Shown here: positions 1 to 8,162 of the stretch, in pieces
Position numbering within the stretch: the stretch's first letter is position 1
Layout of the letters: every line of letters begins with the position of its first letter
Origin: Bradyrhizobium sp. 132
GTDB taxonomy: Bacteria > Pseudomonadota > Alphaproteobacteria > Rhizobiales > Xanthobacteraceae
DNA: 64,000 bases
Direction of reading: 5' to 3'
NCBI RefSeq assembly: GCF_023074185.1
Contig: NZ_JADPKY010000094.1
Span: 310,001 to 374,000 of the forward strand
The notes under the pieces: generated by a model
The model's input: the letters and a program-made list of their open reading frames with translations, nothing else
Told to the model about the DNA's origin: nothing
The model's database searches: none
Position numbers and translations under genes: made by a program

Positions 1-168
1 CTCGGCCACCATGACCGCGGAGGCGGATGCAAGGCCCGAGGTCTTGCGCACCATCTCGATGTAGTCGACCAGCACCAGCAGCAGGAAAATGCTGGCGAAC
101 ACGCCGAGCGCTGCGACCACGAAACGGCCGGCGAAATAGCGCCCGAGTGTGTTGGTGAGCATGCTCAT
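1..168 (-). CDS. lptG: LPS export ABC transporter permease LptG (5' part only)
   Basis: This is the N-terminal 56 codons of the second permease of the LptBFG complex, which extracts lipopolysaccharide from the inner membrane and pushes it onto the LptC-LptA bridge. The visible residues open with MSMLTNTLGRYFAGRF followed by a hydrophobic stretch at about residues 16-36 and the DYIEMVRK segment, as expected for LptG. Its ATG overlaps the stop codon of lptF, so the two genes are translationally coupled. The rest lies beyond the left edge. The identification rests on the lptF partner plus this short match. Confidence 0.8.
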   Translation of the reverse strand, partial: MSMLTNTLGRYFAGRFVVAALGVFASIFLLLVLVDYIEMVRKTSGLASASAVMVAE

Positions 169-1334
169 GCGGTAGCCGGCCGTCCGAACAGCCGCGCGAT
201 GCGCGCGTTCGACCTGTTGATGGCCTCCATGAGGCGCGGCGGCGGTTCGACCACGAGGCCGCCGATGATGATCGCCAGCCCGATGCCGATGGCACCAAAG
301 ACCATCGCATATTGGACCAGCACCGCGCCCGGCGATTTCACGGCCACCACCGAGCAGGCGAAGCCGGCCATGCGCAGGCCGAACACGGCGAGGATCGAGG
401 AGCCGATCGAGAAATTGCGGCTCTGGCGGGTGGTGCGTGGCGCCCCCAGGAACGCAAAGGTCAGCACGGCAAAGGCGAACGGATAGATCGGCGCCAACAG
501 GCTGTCATGCAAGGCCGAGCGGAACTGGCCGGGAATCTGCTTGTAGACAGGGTCGTCTTCGGATGGTGAGAGCAGCTCCCAGAGATAACGCTCGCGGATG
601 CCGAGGGCGACGTCGCGGCCCTGGCCCGAGAACTTCGACATGTCGAAGCCGTAGCGGCCGAACGCCACCAGCGCGGGATCGCGCTTGCCGGCCTCGAAGC
701 GCTGGAGATTGCCGGTCTCCAGCACCAGGAACGATCCGGTGTCGTTCTTCACGACTTCGCCGTGCTCGGCGACGATCGAGACGCGCTCGTTCGGATCGCG
801 GCGGTCGTCGATGAAGATGCCGGCGAGGATGCCGCCGGGCTGACGTTCGCGAATCCGGATCGTCAGGTTCTTGTCGAGCTGGGCGAAGCGGCCGGGCTGG
901 AGGATGTTTGTGAGCACGTCGGCAGTGATCTCGGCGTCCCACTGCTTGATCCGCCGCATGCCGTCGGGGGCGAGATAGGCCGCGATGAAGGCGACCAGCA
1001 GCGCCACCACGCAGGTGGCGTAGAAGAACGGATAGAACAGCCGGAACGGCGAGAAGCCGGCGGCATTCATCACGATGATCTCGGAATCGGTCGCGAGCTT
1101 GTTCAGCGTATGCGAGATCGCGATCATCAGCGCGATCGGCGAGATGATCAGGACCAACGCGGGCACGACGAGGCTGGTGATGCCGAGGAAGGTCAGGATG
1201 GTCTGACCCTGGCTCGTCATCAGGTCGATGCCGCGCAACGCCTGCGTAATCCAGATCACGCCCGTCAGGCTGACCAAGACCAGCGCAAACGACGCGAGCG
1301 TCGTGCGGAAGATATACCTGTCGATTGACCCCAT
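165..1334 (-). CDS. lptF: LPS export ABC transporter permease LptF
   Basis: The 389-residue integral membrane protein is one of two permeases that, with ATPase LptB, drive lipopolysaccharide transport to the outer membrane. It has the LptF/LptG layout: an N-terminal helix (about 12-32), further helices at about 50-75 and 100-120, a periplasmic domain (about 130-270), and a C-terminal helix group (about 280-365). The N-terminal MGSIDRYIF opening is typical. The stop overlaps the lptG start, giving an lptF-lptG operon transcribed away from pepA. The ribosome-binding site before the ATG is weak. Confidence 0.9.
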   Translation of the reverse strand: MGSIDRYIFRTTLASFALVLVSLTGVIWITQALRGIDLMTSQGQTILTFLGITSLVVPALVLIISPIALMIAISHTLNKLATDSEIIVMNAAGFSPFRLFYPFFYATCVVALLVAFIAAYLAPDGMRRIKQWDAEITADVLTNILQPGRFAQLDKNLTIRIRERQPGGILAGIFIDDRRDPNERVSIVAEHGEVVKNDTGSFLVLETGNLQRFEAGKRDPALVAFGRYGFDMSKFSGQGRDVALGIRERYLWELLSPSEDDPVYKQIPGQFRSALHDSLLAPIYPFAFAVLTFAFLGAPRTTRQSRNFSIGSSILAVFGLRMAGFACSVVAVKSPGAVLVQYAMVFGAIGIGLAIIIGGLVVEPPPRLMEAINRSNARIARLFGRPATA

Positions 1335-1673
1335 GCGCTACCGCACGAATCCCACCAAGTCCCCAACGTCGGCCGTAATTTCGGCTGTCCAACCAATCCC
1401 CGCGAGGGGATCCCCAAGGTCGGCCAACCGTCTCTTCCAGCAGCTTACTCTCTCACTACCATCCCTTTGATCCGTCAACAAAATGGCCGCCCCGTGGCAC
1501 CCTCAACATATGGTTAACATTTCCCTCGTTGTGGCCTCGCGGCCACGGGGGTGCTTGGCATCTGCCGGGCCCCTAGCCCATAGTACGGCAGACTCAGTGA
1601 ATCGCCGTTCAGCTCCGGCCCGTGGCCGGGACCGCCGATCGGCAAAAAGCCCCATGTTTTGGAGGAGTTACCT
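1335..1673. other. Divergent intergenic region between lptF and pepA
   Basis: No gene is supported here. Promoters for the leftward lpt operon and the rightward pepA gene must both lie in this stretch. A short palindrome sits at 1531-1546 (GTGGCC, four-base loop, GGCCAC). A strong GGAGGAG ribosome-binding site at 1661-1667 belongs to pepA. No convincing promoter boxes could be picked out by eye. Confidence 0.5.
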
Positions 1674-3173
1674 ATGTCCGATGCCATCAAGGTCGGCATT
1701 GTCCCGTTGTCTACCGCCGTCCGTAACATCATGGTCGTGTTCTGCGACGACGGTCTGAAGCTCGGCCCGGCGACCGTCAAGGCGCTCGGCGGGGCAATCG
1801 AACTCGTGAAGCGGGCCGCCTCCGCCGCCGCCTTCAAAGGCAAAAGCGGCGCCGCGCTGGACATCCTGGCGCCGGAGGGGGTGAGGGCCACCCGGCTGAT
1901 CGTGATCGGTGCCGGCAAGGTGGCCGGCCTGAAGGCGAACGACTTCCTCAAATTCGGCGGCGTGGCGGCGAGCAAGCTTCCCGCCGGAGCCGCGGCCATG
2001 ACCATCATGGCGGAACTGCCCAATGGCGCCATGACGAGCGAGCAGGCGGTTGCGATCGCCTCGGGCCTGCGGCTGCGCAGCTACAAGTTCGACCGCTACA
2101 AGACCAAGAAGAAGGACGGCGAGGAGGACGGCTCCAGCGCCGACATCTCGCTTGCCGTTGGCGATGCCGCCGCCGCGAAGAAGGCGTTTGCATCGGCCGG
2201 TGCGATCGTGGACGGCGTGATCATTGCGCGCGACCTTGTCAACGAGCCGCCGAACGTTCTTTTTCCTGAGGAGTTCGCGCGCCGCGCGGGCTTGCTCCGC
2301 AAGCTCGACGTCAAGATCGAGGTGCTCGACGTCAAGGCGATGGACAAGCTCGGCATGGGCGCGCTGCTCGGCGTCGGTCAGGGCTCGTCGCGGCCGAGCC
2401 GGACCGTGATCATGCGCTGGGACGGCGGCAAGAAGGGTGAGGCACCGGTTGCCTTCGTCGGCAAGGGCGTCTGCTTCGACACCGGCGGCATTTCGATCAA
2501 GCCGGCCGGCAGCATGGAGGACATGAAGGGCGACATGGGAGGCGCGGCCTGCGTCGTCGGCCTGATGCATGCGCTCGCGGCACGCAAGGCCAAGGTCAAC
2601 GTCGTCGGCGCCATCGGCCTCGTCGAGAACATGCCCGACGGCAACGCCCAGCGCCCGGGCGACATCGTCACCTCGATGTCGGGCCAGACCATCGAGATCA
2701 TCAACACCGACGCGGAAGGCCGCCTAGTGCTTGCCGATGTGCTCTGGTACGTCGCCAAGAAAACCAAGCCGAAATTCATGGTGGATCTGGCGACGCTGAC
2801 CGGTGCGATCGTGGTCGCGCTCGGCACCGACCATGCCGGCATGTTCTCCAACAATGACGAGCTTGCCGAGCGGCTGCTGGCGGCCGGGATCGAGAGCGGC
2901 GAAAAGGTCTGGCGCCTGCCGCTCGGCCCCGAATACGACAAGCTGATTGATTCCCAGTTCGCCGACATGAAGAACACCGGCGGCCGCCACGGCGGCTCGA
3001 TCACCGCGGCGCAGTTCCTCCAGCGTTTTGTCGACGGCACGCCCTGGGCGCATCTCGACATCGCCGGCACCGCCATGGGCGCGCCGAAGACCGACATCAA
3101 CCAGAGCTGGGGAAGCGGGTATGGCGTCCGTCTGCTCGACCGTCTGGTCGCCGACCATTACGAGCGCAAATGA
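1674..3173 (+). CDS. pepA: Leucyl aminopeptidase (M17 family)
   Basis: A 499-residue two-metal aminopeptidase of family M17 that removes N-terminal residues from peptides in the cytosol; some PepA proteins also bind DNA. The C-terminal catalytic half carries the family signature NTDAEGRL at residues 344-351 and the upstream metal-binding GKGVCFDTGGISIKP segment, both intact. Length fits the family. I chose ATG 1674 because GGAGGAG precedes it by six bases; an in-frame TTG at 1659 lies upstream of that site and would add MEELP. holC follows within a few bases, as in many proteobacteria. Confidence 0.95.
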   Translation: MSDAIKVGIVPLSTAVRNIMVVFCDDGLKLGPATVKALGGAIELVKRAASAAAFKGKSGAALDILAPEGVRATRLIVIGAGKVAGLKANDFLKFGGVAASKLPAGAAAMTIMAELPNGAMTSEQAVAIASGLRLRSYKFDRYKTKKKDGEEDGSSADISLAVGDAAAAKKAFASAGAIVDGVIIARDLVNEPPNVLFPEEFARRAGLLRKLDVKIEVLDVKAMDKLGMGALLGVGQGSSRPSRTVIMRWDGGKKGEAPVAFVGKGVCFDTGGISIKPAGSMEDMKGDMGGAACVVGLMHALAARKAKVNVVGAIGLVENMPDGNAQRPGDIVTSMSGQTIEIINTDAEGRLVLADVLWYVAKKTKPKFMVDLATLTGAIVVALGTDHAGMFSNNDELAERLLAAGIESGEKVWRLPLGPEYDKLIDSQFADMKNTGGRHGGSITAAQFLQRFVDGTPWAHLDIAGTAMGAPKTDINQSWGSGYGVRLLDRLVADHYERK

Positions 3174-3179
3174 TCCAAG

Positions 3180-3632
3180 ATGACTGAAGTGCTGTTCTAT
3201 CATCTGCAAAACATGACGGTGGAGAACGTATTGCCACCGCTTCTCGAGAAATCGCTCGAGCGCGGCTGGCGCGTCGTGGTGCAGTCGAATTCGCCGGAGC
3301 GCGCCGATGCGCTCGACGCGCACTTGTGGACCTACCGCGACGACTCCTTCTTGCCGCACGCGACATGGCGGGTGGGCGACGCCGCCGATCAGCCGATCGT
3401 GCTGGCGATCGAGGAGGACAATCCGAACGGCGCCAATGTCCGCTTCCTCGTCGACAACGCCGCGCTGCCGCAGGACGCCCAGGGCTATGAGCGCATGGTG
3501 CTGCTGTTCAACGGCGACGATCCGGACGCGCTTGCATTTGCCCGCAGCGCCTGGACGGATTGCAAGGCGCGGGGATTTGATGTCACCTATTGGCAGGCCG
3601 ACGAACGGGGCCGGTGGCAGAAGCGGAATTAG
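3180..3632 (+). CDS. holC: DNA polymerase III subunit chi
   Basis: A 150-residue chi subunit of the replicative polymerase clamp-loader complex; chi links the clamp loader to SSB on lagging-strand templates. The family pattern is seen in the MTEVLFYHL start, the central LLEKSLERGWRVVVQ helix-strand and the WTYRDDSFLPH motif. It begins six bases after the pepA stop, so the two are co-transcribed, an arrangement conserved in many proteobacteria. Confidence 0.92.
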   Translation: MTEVLFYHLQNMTVENVLPPLLEKSLERGWRVVVQSNSPERADALDAHLWTYRDDSFLPHATWRVGDAADQPIVLAIEEDNPNGANVRFLVDNAALPQDAQGYERMVLLFNGDDPDALAFARSAWTDCKARGFDVTYWQADERGRWQKRN

Positions 3633-3759
3633 CGGTCGCGCGCAATTAATGATAATTTGCACTTTTCGGACGATGATGGCTTTGGTCACCTTCGTGCCGC
3701 AAAGTGATGTTGGGACAAACGCTTAGGGTCGATCCTTCACACGGGGAATTTAGTTTATC

Positions 3760-4290
3760 GTGCGACATCAAAAGCTTCCCAGCTCGCTCATAGTTGCGTT
3801 GGCTGCCGTAGCCCCGCTGGTCGCGGGCTGCTCTGGGACCGATGTGTTCTCCAGGGACGCCCAGTGGTTCAACACGCCCAGCCGCATGTTCATCCGGAAC
3901 ATCTCGATTGAGTCGCCGCCGCTGACCCCCGACAGGGCGGTTGGGGCCGAGGATCTGGTCAGTGCAGACGGAGGCTGTGCCGGCATGGCGCCGCAGCCCG
4001 GGCCGGCTGATGCCAATGCGTCCACGACGGCGCCGGCGCCCATGGGGGGCACCGTTGCGCTCGGCCACACCGAATGCGACGTGGTGCGCGGCATCGGCGC
4101 GCCCTCGAACGTCAACCTCTCCGCTGATGCCGCCGGCAGGCGCGTCGCGGTCGTGACGTGGACGACCGGTCCGCGCGCGGGCATCTACACCTTCACGGCC
4201 GGCCGCCTGTCCTCGATCGAGGGCACGCCGGAGGCGCCGGTTGTGCCGAAGGGTGCCAAGCCGAAGCCGAAGAAGAAATCGGCGGCGTAA
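3760..4290 (+). CDS. Small lipoprotein of unknown function
   Basis: A 176-residue predicted lipoprotein with GTG start. Residues 1-24 form a short basic start, a hydrophobic core and the lipobox LVAGC, so it should be processed by signal peptidase II and lipidated on Cys24. The centre is rich in Pro, Ala and Gly; residues from about 100 (LGHTECDVVRGIGAPSNVNL) resemble the small outer-membrane assembly fold seen in SmpA/BamE-like proteins, though this is a weak impression. The tail is a Lys/Pro-rich run (KPKPKKK). It follows holC by 127 bases and probably has its own promoter. Function unknown. Confidence 0.75.
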   Translation: MRHQKLPSSLIVALAAVAPLVAGCSGTDVFSRDAQWFNTPSRMFIRNISIESPPLTPDRAVGAEDLVSADGGCAGMAPQPGPADANASTTAPAPMGGTVALGHTECDVVRGIGAPSNVNLSADAAGRRVAVVTWTTGPRAGIYTFTAGRLSSIEGTPEAPVVPKGAKPKPKKKSAA

Positions 4291-4363
4291 CACGGGTCGG
4301 CCTTCTGCCCTGAAGCTGGTTGCGGCTGTCGATGCGATCAGCCGCCCATGCTCGTTCCCATCG

Positions 4364-5085
4364 TCAAGCGGCTTTGCATCCCTTGATTGCGGTGGCCGAG
4401 GCGTGAACGGTGATCTCTCCGTTCGCGCTCGCCGGCAATCTGGCCTGTAGCCGGCGTTTGAGTTCCGCGCTCCCTGTCTCCGACAGCCTTCCCAATACGC
4501 CGGCCGGGCTGCTGACGACCATCGACAGCCAGTAGTCATCGAATTCGCAAACGTTCGCTCGACGACCAGTTCGCGAGTTTCGACATCGCGGATGCCGAGC
4601 TTCGCCCAAAGCGCCTTCAGTGCCTCGTGTCGCGATACATCCGCACTCGGTGGGCGCTGTGCAGGTTTGCCGAGAGCGTCCATCTCCTCCCATAAGGGCT
4701 GCGTGGGCGAGCCACTCCGCAAGATGTCCCAGGTGTAGGATGCGACCATGCCGCCGGGCTTGGTGACGCGGACCATTTCCGAGGCACCTTTGTGCGCGTC
4801 GGGGACGAAGAACAGCACCAGCGCCATCACCGCGACGTCGAAGCGGTTGACGTCGTAGGGAAGTGCCATCGCATCGCCAATCGAAAACTCGACCTGCTTT
4901 GCTGATAATTTCCGGCGTGCAGTCGCAATCTGTCCGTCGGACGGATCGATCGCGCAAACGGACGAAGGGGCGGACTTCGCAACAAGGAGCTCAGTGAACG
5001 CGCCGTTGCCGCAACCGACATCCACCCAGGTCAAACTGCGCGCTTGTCTCGAGCCGCGGTTCTTCCGCGCGCGTTTGAAAATCAC
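4364..5085 (-). pseudogene. Decayed class I SAM-dependent methyltransferase
   Basis: The frame beginning near 5085 shows a class I methyltransferase core: VDVGCGNGAFTEL (SAM loop), CAIDPSDGQ, then VMALVLFFVPDAHKG and VTKPGGMVASYTW. Near 4550, after LVVERTF, the reading frame shifts; the C-terminal portion (CEFDDYWLSMVVSSPAG through the stop at 4364) continues in a neighbouring frame. Relatives carry about 40-50 further N-terminal residues before the SAM loop, and these are missing or scrambled. I infer a pseudogene with 5' loss and at least one indel. A sequencing error could explain the frameshift but not the lost N-terminus. Confidence 0.7.
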
Positions 5086-5283
5086 GGGGTCGTTACGCGT
5101 GATCCGTGATCAGGCCATTCGTGATGAGAGAGCCTTCGCATCCGCTGTCGAAAACTGCCCCGAAGCAAATCTGGACGAAATCTCCAGAATAATCACGCGC
5201 GTCTCAAGCAATGGTTCAAGAATGTCATGTTCGCGGCTGTTACGTGGAGGGGTGGGGCTAGATCGACCGAAGGATCATTTTGA

Positions 5284-8133
5284 ATGTCTACTACCTCTGT
5301 TTTTTCCCCGGTTACGGGCCAACTCACCATTTTCGGCGATAGCGCCAATAACGGCGTCGTGATCAGCCGCAATAACGCAGGCCGCATTCTCATCAATAAC
5401 GGGTCTGTGACACCAATCGGTGGCGCCCCCACCGTCGCCAACACCAGCGAGATCGACATCTTCGGTCAAGGCGGCGACGACACGATCACCGTTAACGAAT
5501 GCCATGGCCCGATGCCCGCGGTGCACATTTTCGGCGGTGACGGCAATGACAGGATCACGGGCGGCTCGGGGGCCGACCTTCTGTTTGGTCAGGCCGGCAA
5601 CGATGTGATCAACGGCGGCGGCGGCAACGATCTGCTGTTCGGCGGCGCGGGTAACGACACGCTGGACGGCGGCAGCGGCGACAACCAGTTGTTTGGCGAG
5701 ACCGGCGACGATCTCATGATCTGGAATCCCGGTGGCGGCACCAACCTGTTCGAGGGCGGTGAGGGCAATGATACGGCTAAGGTCAACGGAAGCAACGGCG
5801 ACGAGACGTTCACGATCACGGCGAACGGCACGCGGGTGCGGTTCGACGGGACGGGCGCGGCGCCATTTTCGCTCGACATCGGCACGACGGAGAATCTCGT
5901 CCTGCACGCCGGCGGCGGCGACGATGTCATCACCGCGGGCAACGGGCTCGGCAGCCTGATTTCGCTGACGCTCGATGGCGGCGCCGGCAACGACAGGATT
6001 ACCGGCGGCGACGGCAACGATCTCCTGATCGGCGGTAGCGGCGACGACATCGTCAATGGCGGACGCGGCAACGACGTCGCCGAGCTTGGATCGGGCGACG
6101 ATACCTTCATCTGGAATCCCGGCGACGGCAGCGACACGGTCGAGGGCGGATCGGGCAACGACAAGCTGTTGTTCAACGGTGCCAATATCAACGAGACCAT
6201 CAACATATCGGCCAATGGCGGTCGGGTGCGCTTCACCCGCGACGTTGCCAACATCACGATGGACCTCAACAGCATCGAGCAGATCGAATTCGATGCGCGC
6301 GGCGGCGCTGACAACATCCTTGTCGGCGATCTCACCGGCACCGGCGTCAAGCAGGTGGTGGTCGATCTCGGAGCCACGCCCGGAGGGACGCAAGGCGACG
6401 GTGCGGCTGATACGGTGACCATCAGCGGCACCGGCGGCAATCAGCACATCGAAGTCACAGCCACGGGCACAACGGTAACCGTCACGGGGATGCCGGAGGC
6501 CGTGACGATCGCAAATGCAGAGGCTGCCAACGACCGGCTGGTGATCCAGGCGCTCGGCGGCAACGATGTCATTGATGCATCCCTGCTCGCCGCGGCGATC
6601 GGGCTGACCATCGACGGCGGCGCGGGCAACGACACCATCACCGGCAGTCAGGGGGCCGACACCCTGATCGGTGGCGATGGCAACGACAAGATCACCGGCG
6701 GCCGCGGCAACGACGTCGCTCTTCTCGGCGCAGGCGACGACATCTTCACGTGGGACCCCGGCGACGGCAGCGACACCGTCTTCGGTGACGCGGGAACGGA
6801 CACGCTGGTGTTCAACGGCTCGAATGTCGCCGAGAACATGTCGATCTCGGCAAATGGCGGCCATGCACTGCTCACCCGCGACGTCGCCGCCATCGTCATG
6901 GATCTCGACGGCATCGAGCGCGTGCAGATCGCGGCGGCCGGCGGCGCCGACAACATCACCGTCAACGACCTGACCGGGACCGGCATCGCGCAGGTCGCCA
7001 TCGACCTCAGCGCTGGCCCCGGCAGCCAGAGCGGGGACGGTGCGGCCGACCGCGTGACCGTGAACGGCAGCGCCGGTGATGATCATATCACGGTTGCCAC
7101 CAGCGGCGGATCGATCGTGGTCAATGGCGTCGCGGCGCAGGTGACGATCGCCCACGCGGATTCCGGTGACGTGTTCAGTGTCAATGGCGGAGGCGGCAAC
7201 GACGTCATCAATGCCTCCGCGATCAAGGCGGGACAGCTGTTCAGCCTCAACATCAACGGCGGCGATGGCAACGACACCATCACCGGCAGCGCCGGCAATG
7301 ATATCGTCAATGGCGGACGCGGCAACGACGTGGCCAGTCTTGGCGCGGGCGACGACACCTTCGTCTGGAATCCCGGCGACGGCAGCGACACCGTCGAAGG
7401 CGGCAACGGCACCGACACGCTGGCGTTCAACGGTGCCAACATCAACGAGAACATCAACATCTCGGCCAACGGCGGCCGGGTGCTGTTCACGCGCGACGTT
7501 GCCGCCATCGCGATGGACCTGAACGGCGTCGAACATGTCGACTTCAACGCCCTCGGCGGTGCCGACAACATCACCGTCAATGACCTCTCCGGGACGGGCG
7601 TGAGCGAGGTCAATCTCGACCTCGGCGCCAATGACGGCGCTGCCGATACGGTGACCATCAACGCGACCGGCGGCAACGATGTCATCACGGTGACTGAGCA
7701 CGACGGCATCATCACGGTCTCGGGGCTTGGCCAGGACATCAACATCACCGATGCCGGCGCCGGCGACAGGATCGTCATCAACGGCCTCGATGGGGACGAC
7801 GTCATCACGGCCTCCGGTTTGCACGGCGGCATCCAGCTCGTTGCCAACGGCGGCAATGGCGACGACATCCTGATCGGCAGCCCCGGCAACGACACCCTTA
7901 CGGGCGGCGCGGGTGACGACGTGCTGATCGGTAGCGGGGGCTTCGACGTTCTCGATGGCGGCAGCGGAAACAACGTCGTCATTCAGGGCGGCGCGGCGAT
8001 GGCGGCCACGATGCTGCTCAACCAGGCAATGGCGGCCAGCTTCGTCCCGGCAGGTGACGGCCACGGCGAGATGCCGTTGCCCGATCCGCACGCTGGCCAA
8101 AGCCAGACGCTCGCTCCGCCGCAGCACGCCTGA
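5284..8133 (+). CDS. RTX-like glycine/aspartate-rich repeat protein, probable type I secretion substrate
   Basis: A 949-residue acidic protein without an N-terminal signal peptide. It contains many GGxGxDx(L/I)x nonapeptides (for example residues 85-140 and 870-915), which form calcium-binding beta-rolls. Between these blocks lie three long tandem units starting near residues 258, 472 and 676, each about 205-214 residues and containing WNPGDGSDTV, an INISANGG segment, a FTRDVA segment and a GGADNI-VxDLTGTG segment; a diverged fourth unit precedes them from about residue 140. The C-terminus (after about 920) is non-repetitive and ends in a Pro/His/Gln-rich tail. The downstream HlyB- and HlyD-type genes make it the likely cargo. 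Adhesion, surface-layer or matrix roles are possible; no enzymatic domain was recognised. An AAGGA site near 5270 supports the ATG. Confidence 0.85.
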   Translation: MSTTSVFSPVTGQLTIFGDSANNGVVISRNNAGRILINNGSVTPIGGAPTVANTSEIDIFGQGGDDTITVNECHGPMPAVHIFGGDGNDRITGGSGADLLFGQAGNDVINGGGGNDLLFGGAGNDTLDGGSGDNQLFGETGDDLMIWNPGGGTNLFEGGEGNDTAKVNGSNGDETFTITANGTRVRFDGTGAAPFSLDIGTTENLVLHAGGGDDVITAGNGLGSLISLTLDGGAGNDRITGGDGNDLLIGGSGDDIVNGGRGNDVAELGSGDDTFIWNPGDGSDTVEGGSGNDKLLFNGANINETINISANGGRVRFTRDVANITMDLNSIEQIEFDARGGADNILVGDLTGTGVKQVVVDLGATPGGTQGDGAADTVTISGTGGNQHIEVTATGTTVTVTGMPEAVTIANAEAANDRLVIQALGGNDVIDASLLAAAIGLTIDGGAGNDTITGSQGADTLIGGDGNDKITGGRGNDVALLGAGDDIFTWDPGDGSDTVFGDAGTDTLVFNGSNVAENMSISANGGHALLTRDVAAIVMDLDGIERVQIAAAGGADNITVNDLTGTGIAQVAIDLSAGPGSQSGDGAADRVTVNGSAGDDHITVATSGGSIVVNGVAAQVTIAHADSGDVFSVNGGGGNDVINASAIKAGQLFSLNINGGDGNDTITGSAGNDIVNGGRGNDVASLGAGDDTFVWNPGDGSDTVEGGNGTDTLAFNGANINENINISANGGRVLFTRDVAAIAMDLNGVEHVDFNALGGADNITVNDLSGTGVSEVNLDLGANDGAADTVTINATGGNDVITVTEHDGIITVSGLGQDINITDAGAGDRIVINGLDGDDVITASGLHGGIQLVANGGNGDDILIGSPGNDTLTGGAGDDVLIGSGGFDVLDGGSGNNVVIQGGAAMAATMLLNQAMAASFVPAGDGHGEMPLPDPHAGQSQTLAPPQHA

Positions 8134-8162
8134 CGTTAGCCGCTGCGGCCTGGAGAACGCTC

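Noticed and set aside
1531..1546. Short palindrome as a terminator
   Set aside because: Six-base-pair stem without a U-tract and in a promoter region; insufficient.
7200..7800. CRISPR-like repetition in the secretion substrate gene
   Set aside because: The periodicity is in-frame and protein-level (nonapeptides and long units), with no conserved repeat-spacer structure.
5275..8127. A 950-codon open frame antisense to the secretion substrate
   Set aside because: It mirrors the repetitive GC-rich sense gene; its product is a repetitive Asp/Val/Ala string without domains. The sense strand has RTX motifs and an operon context.
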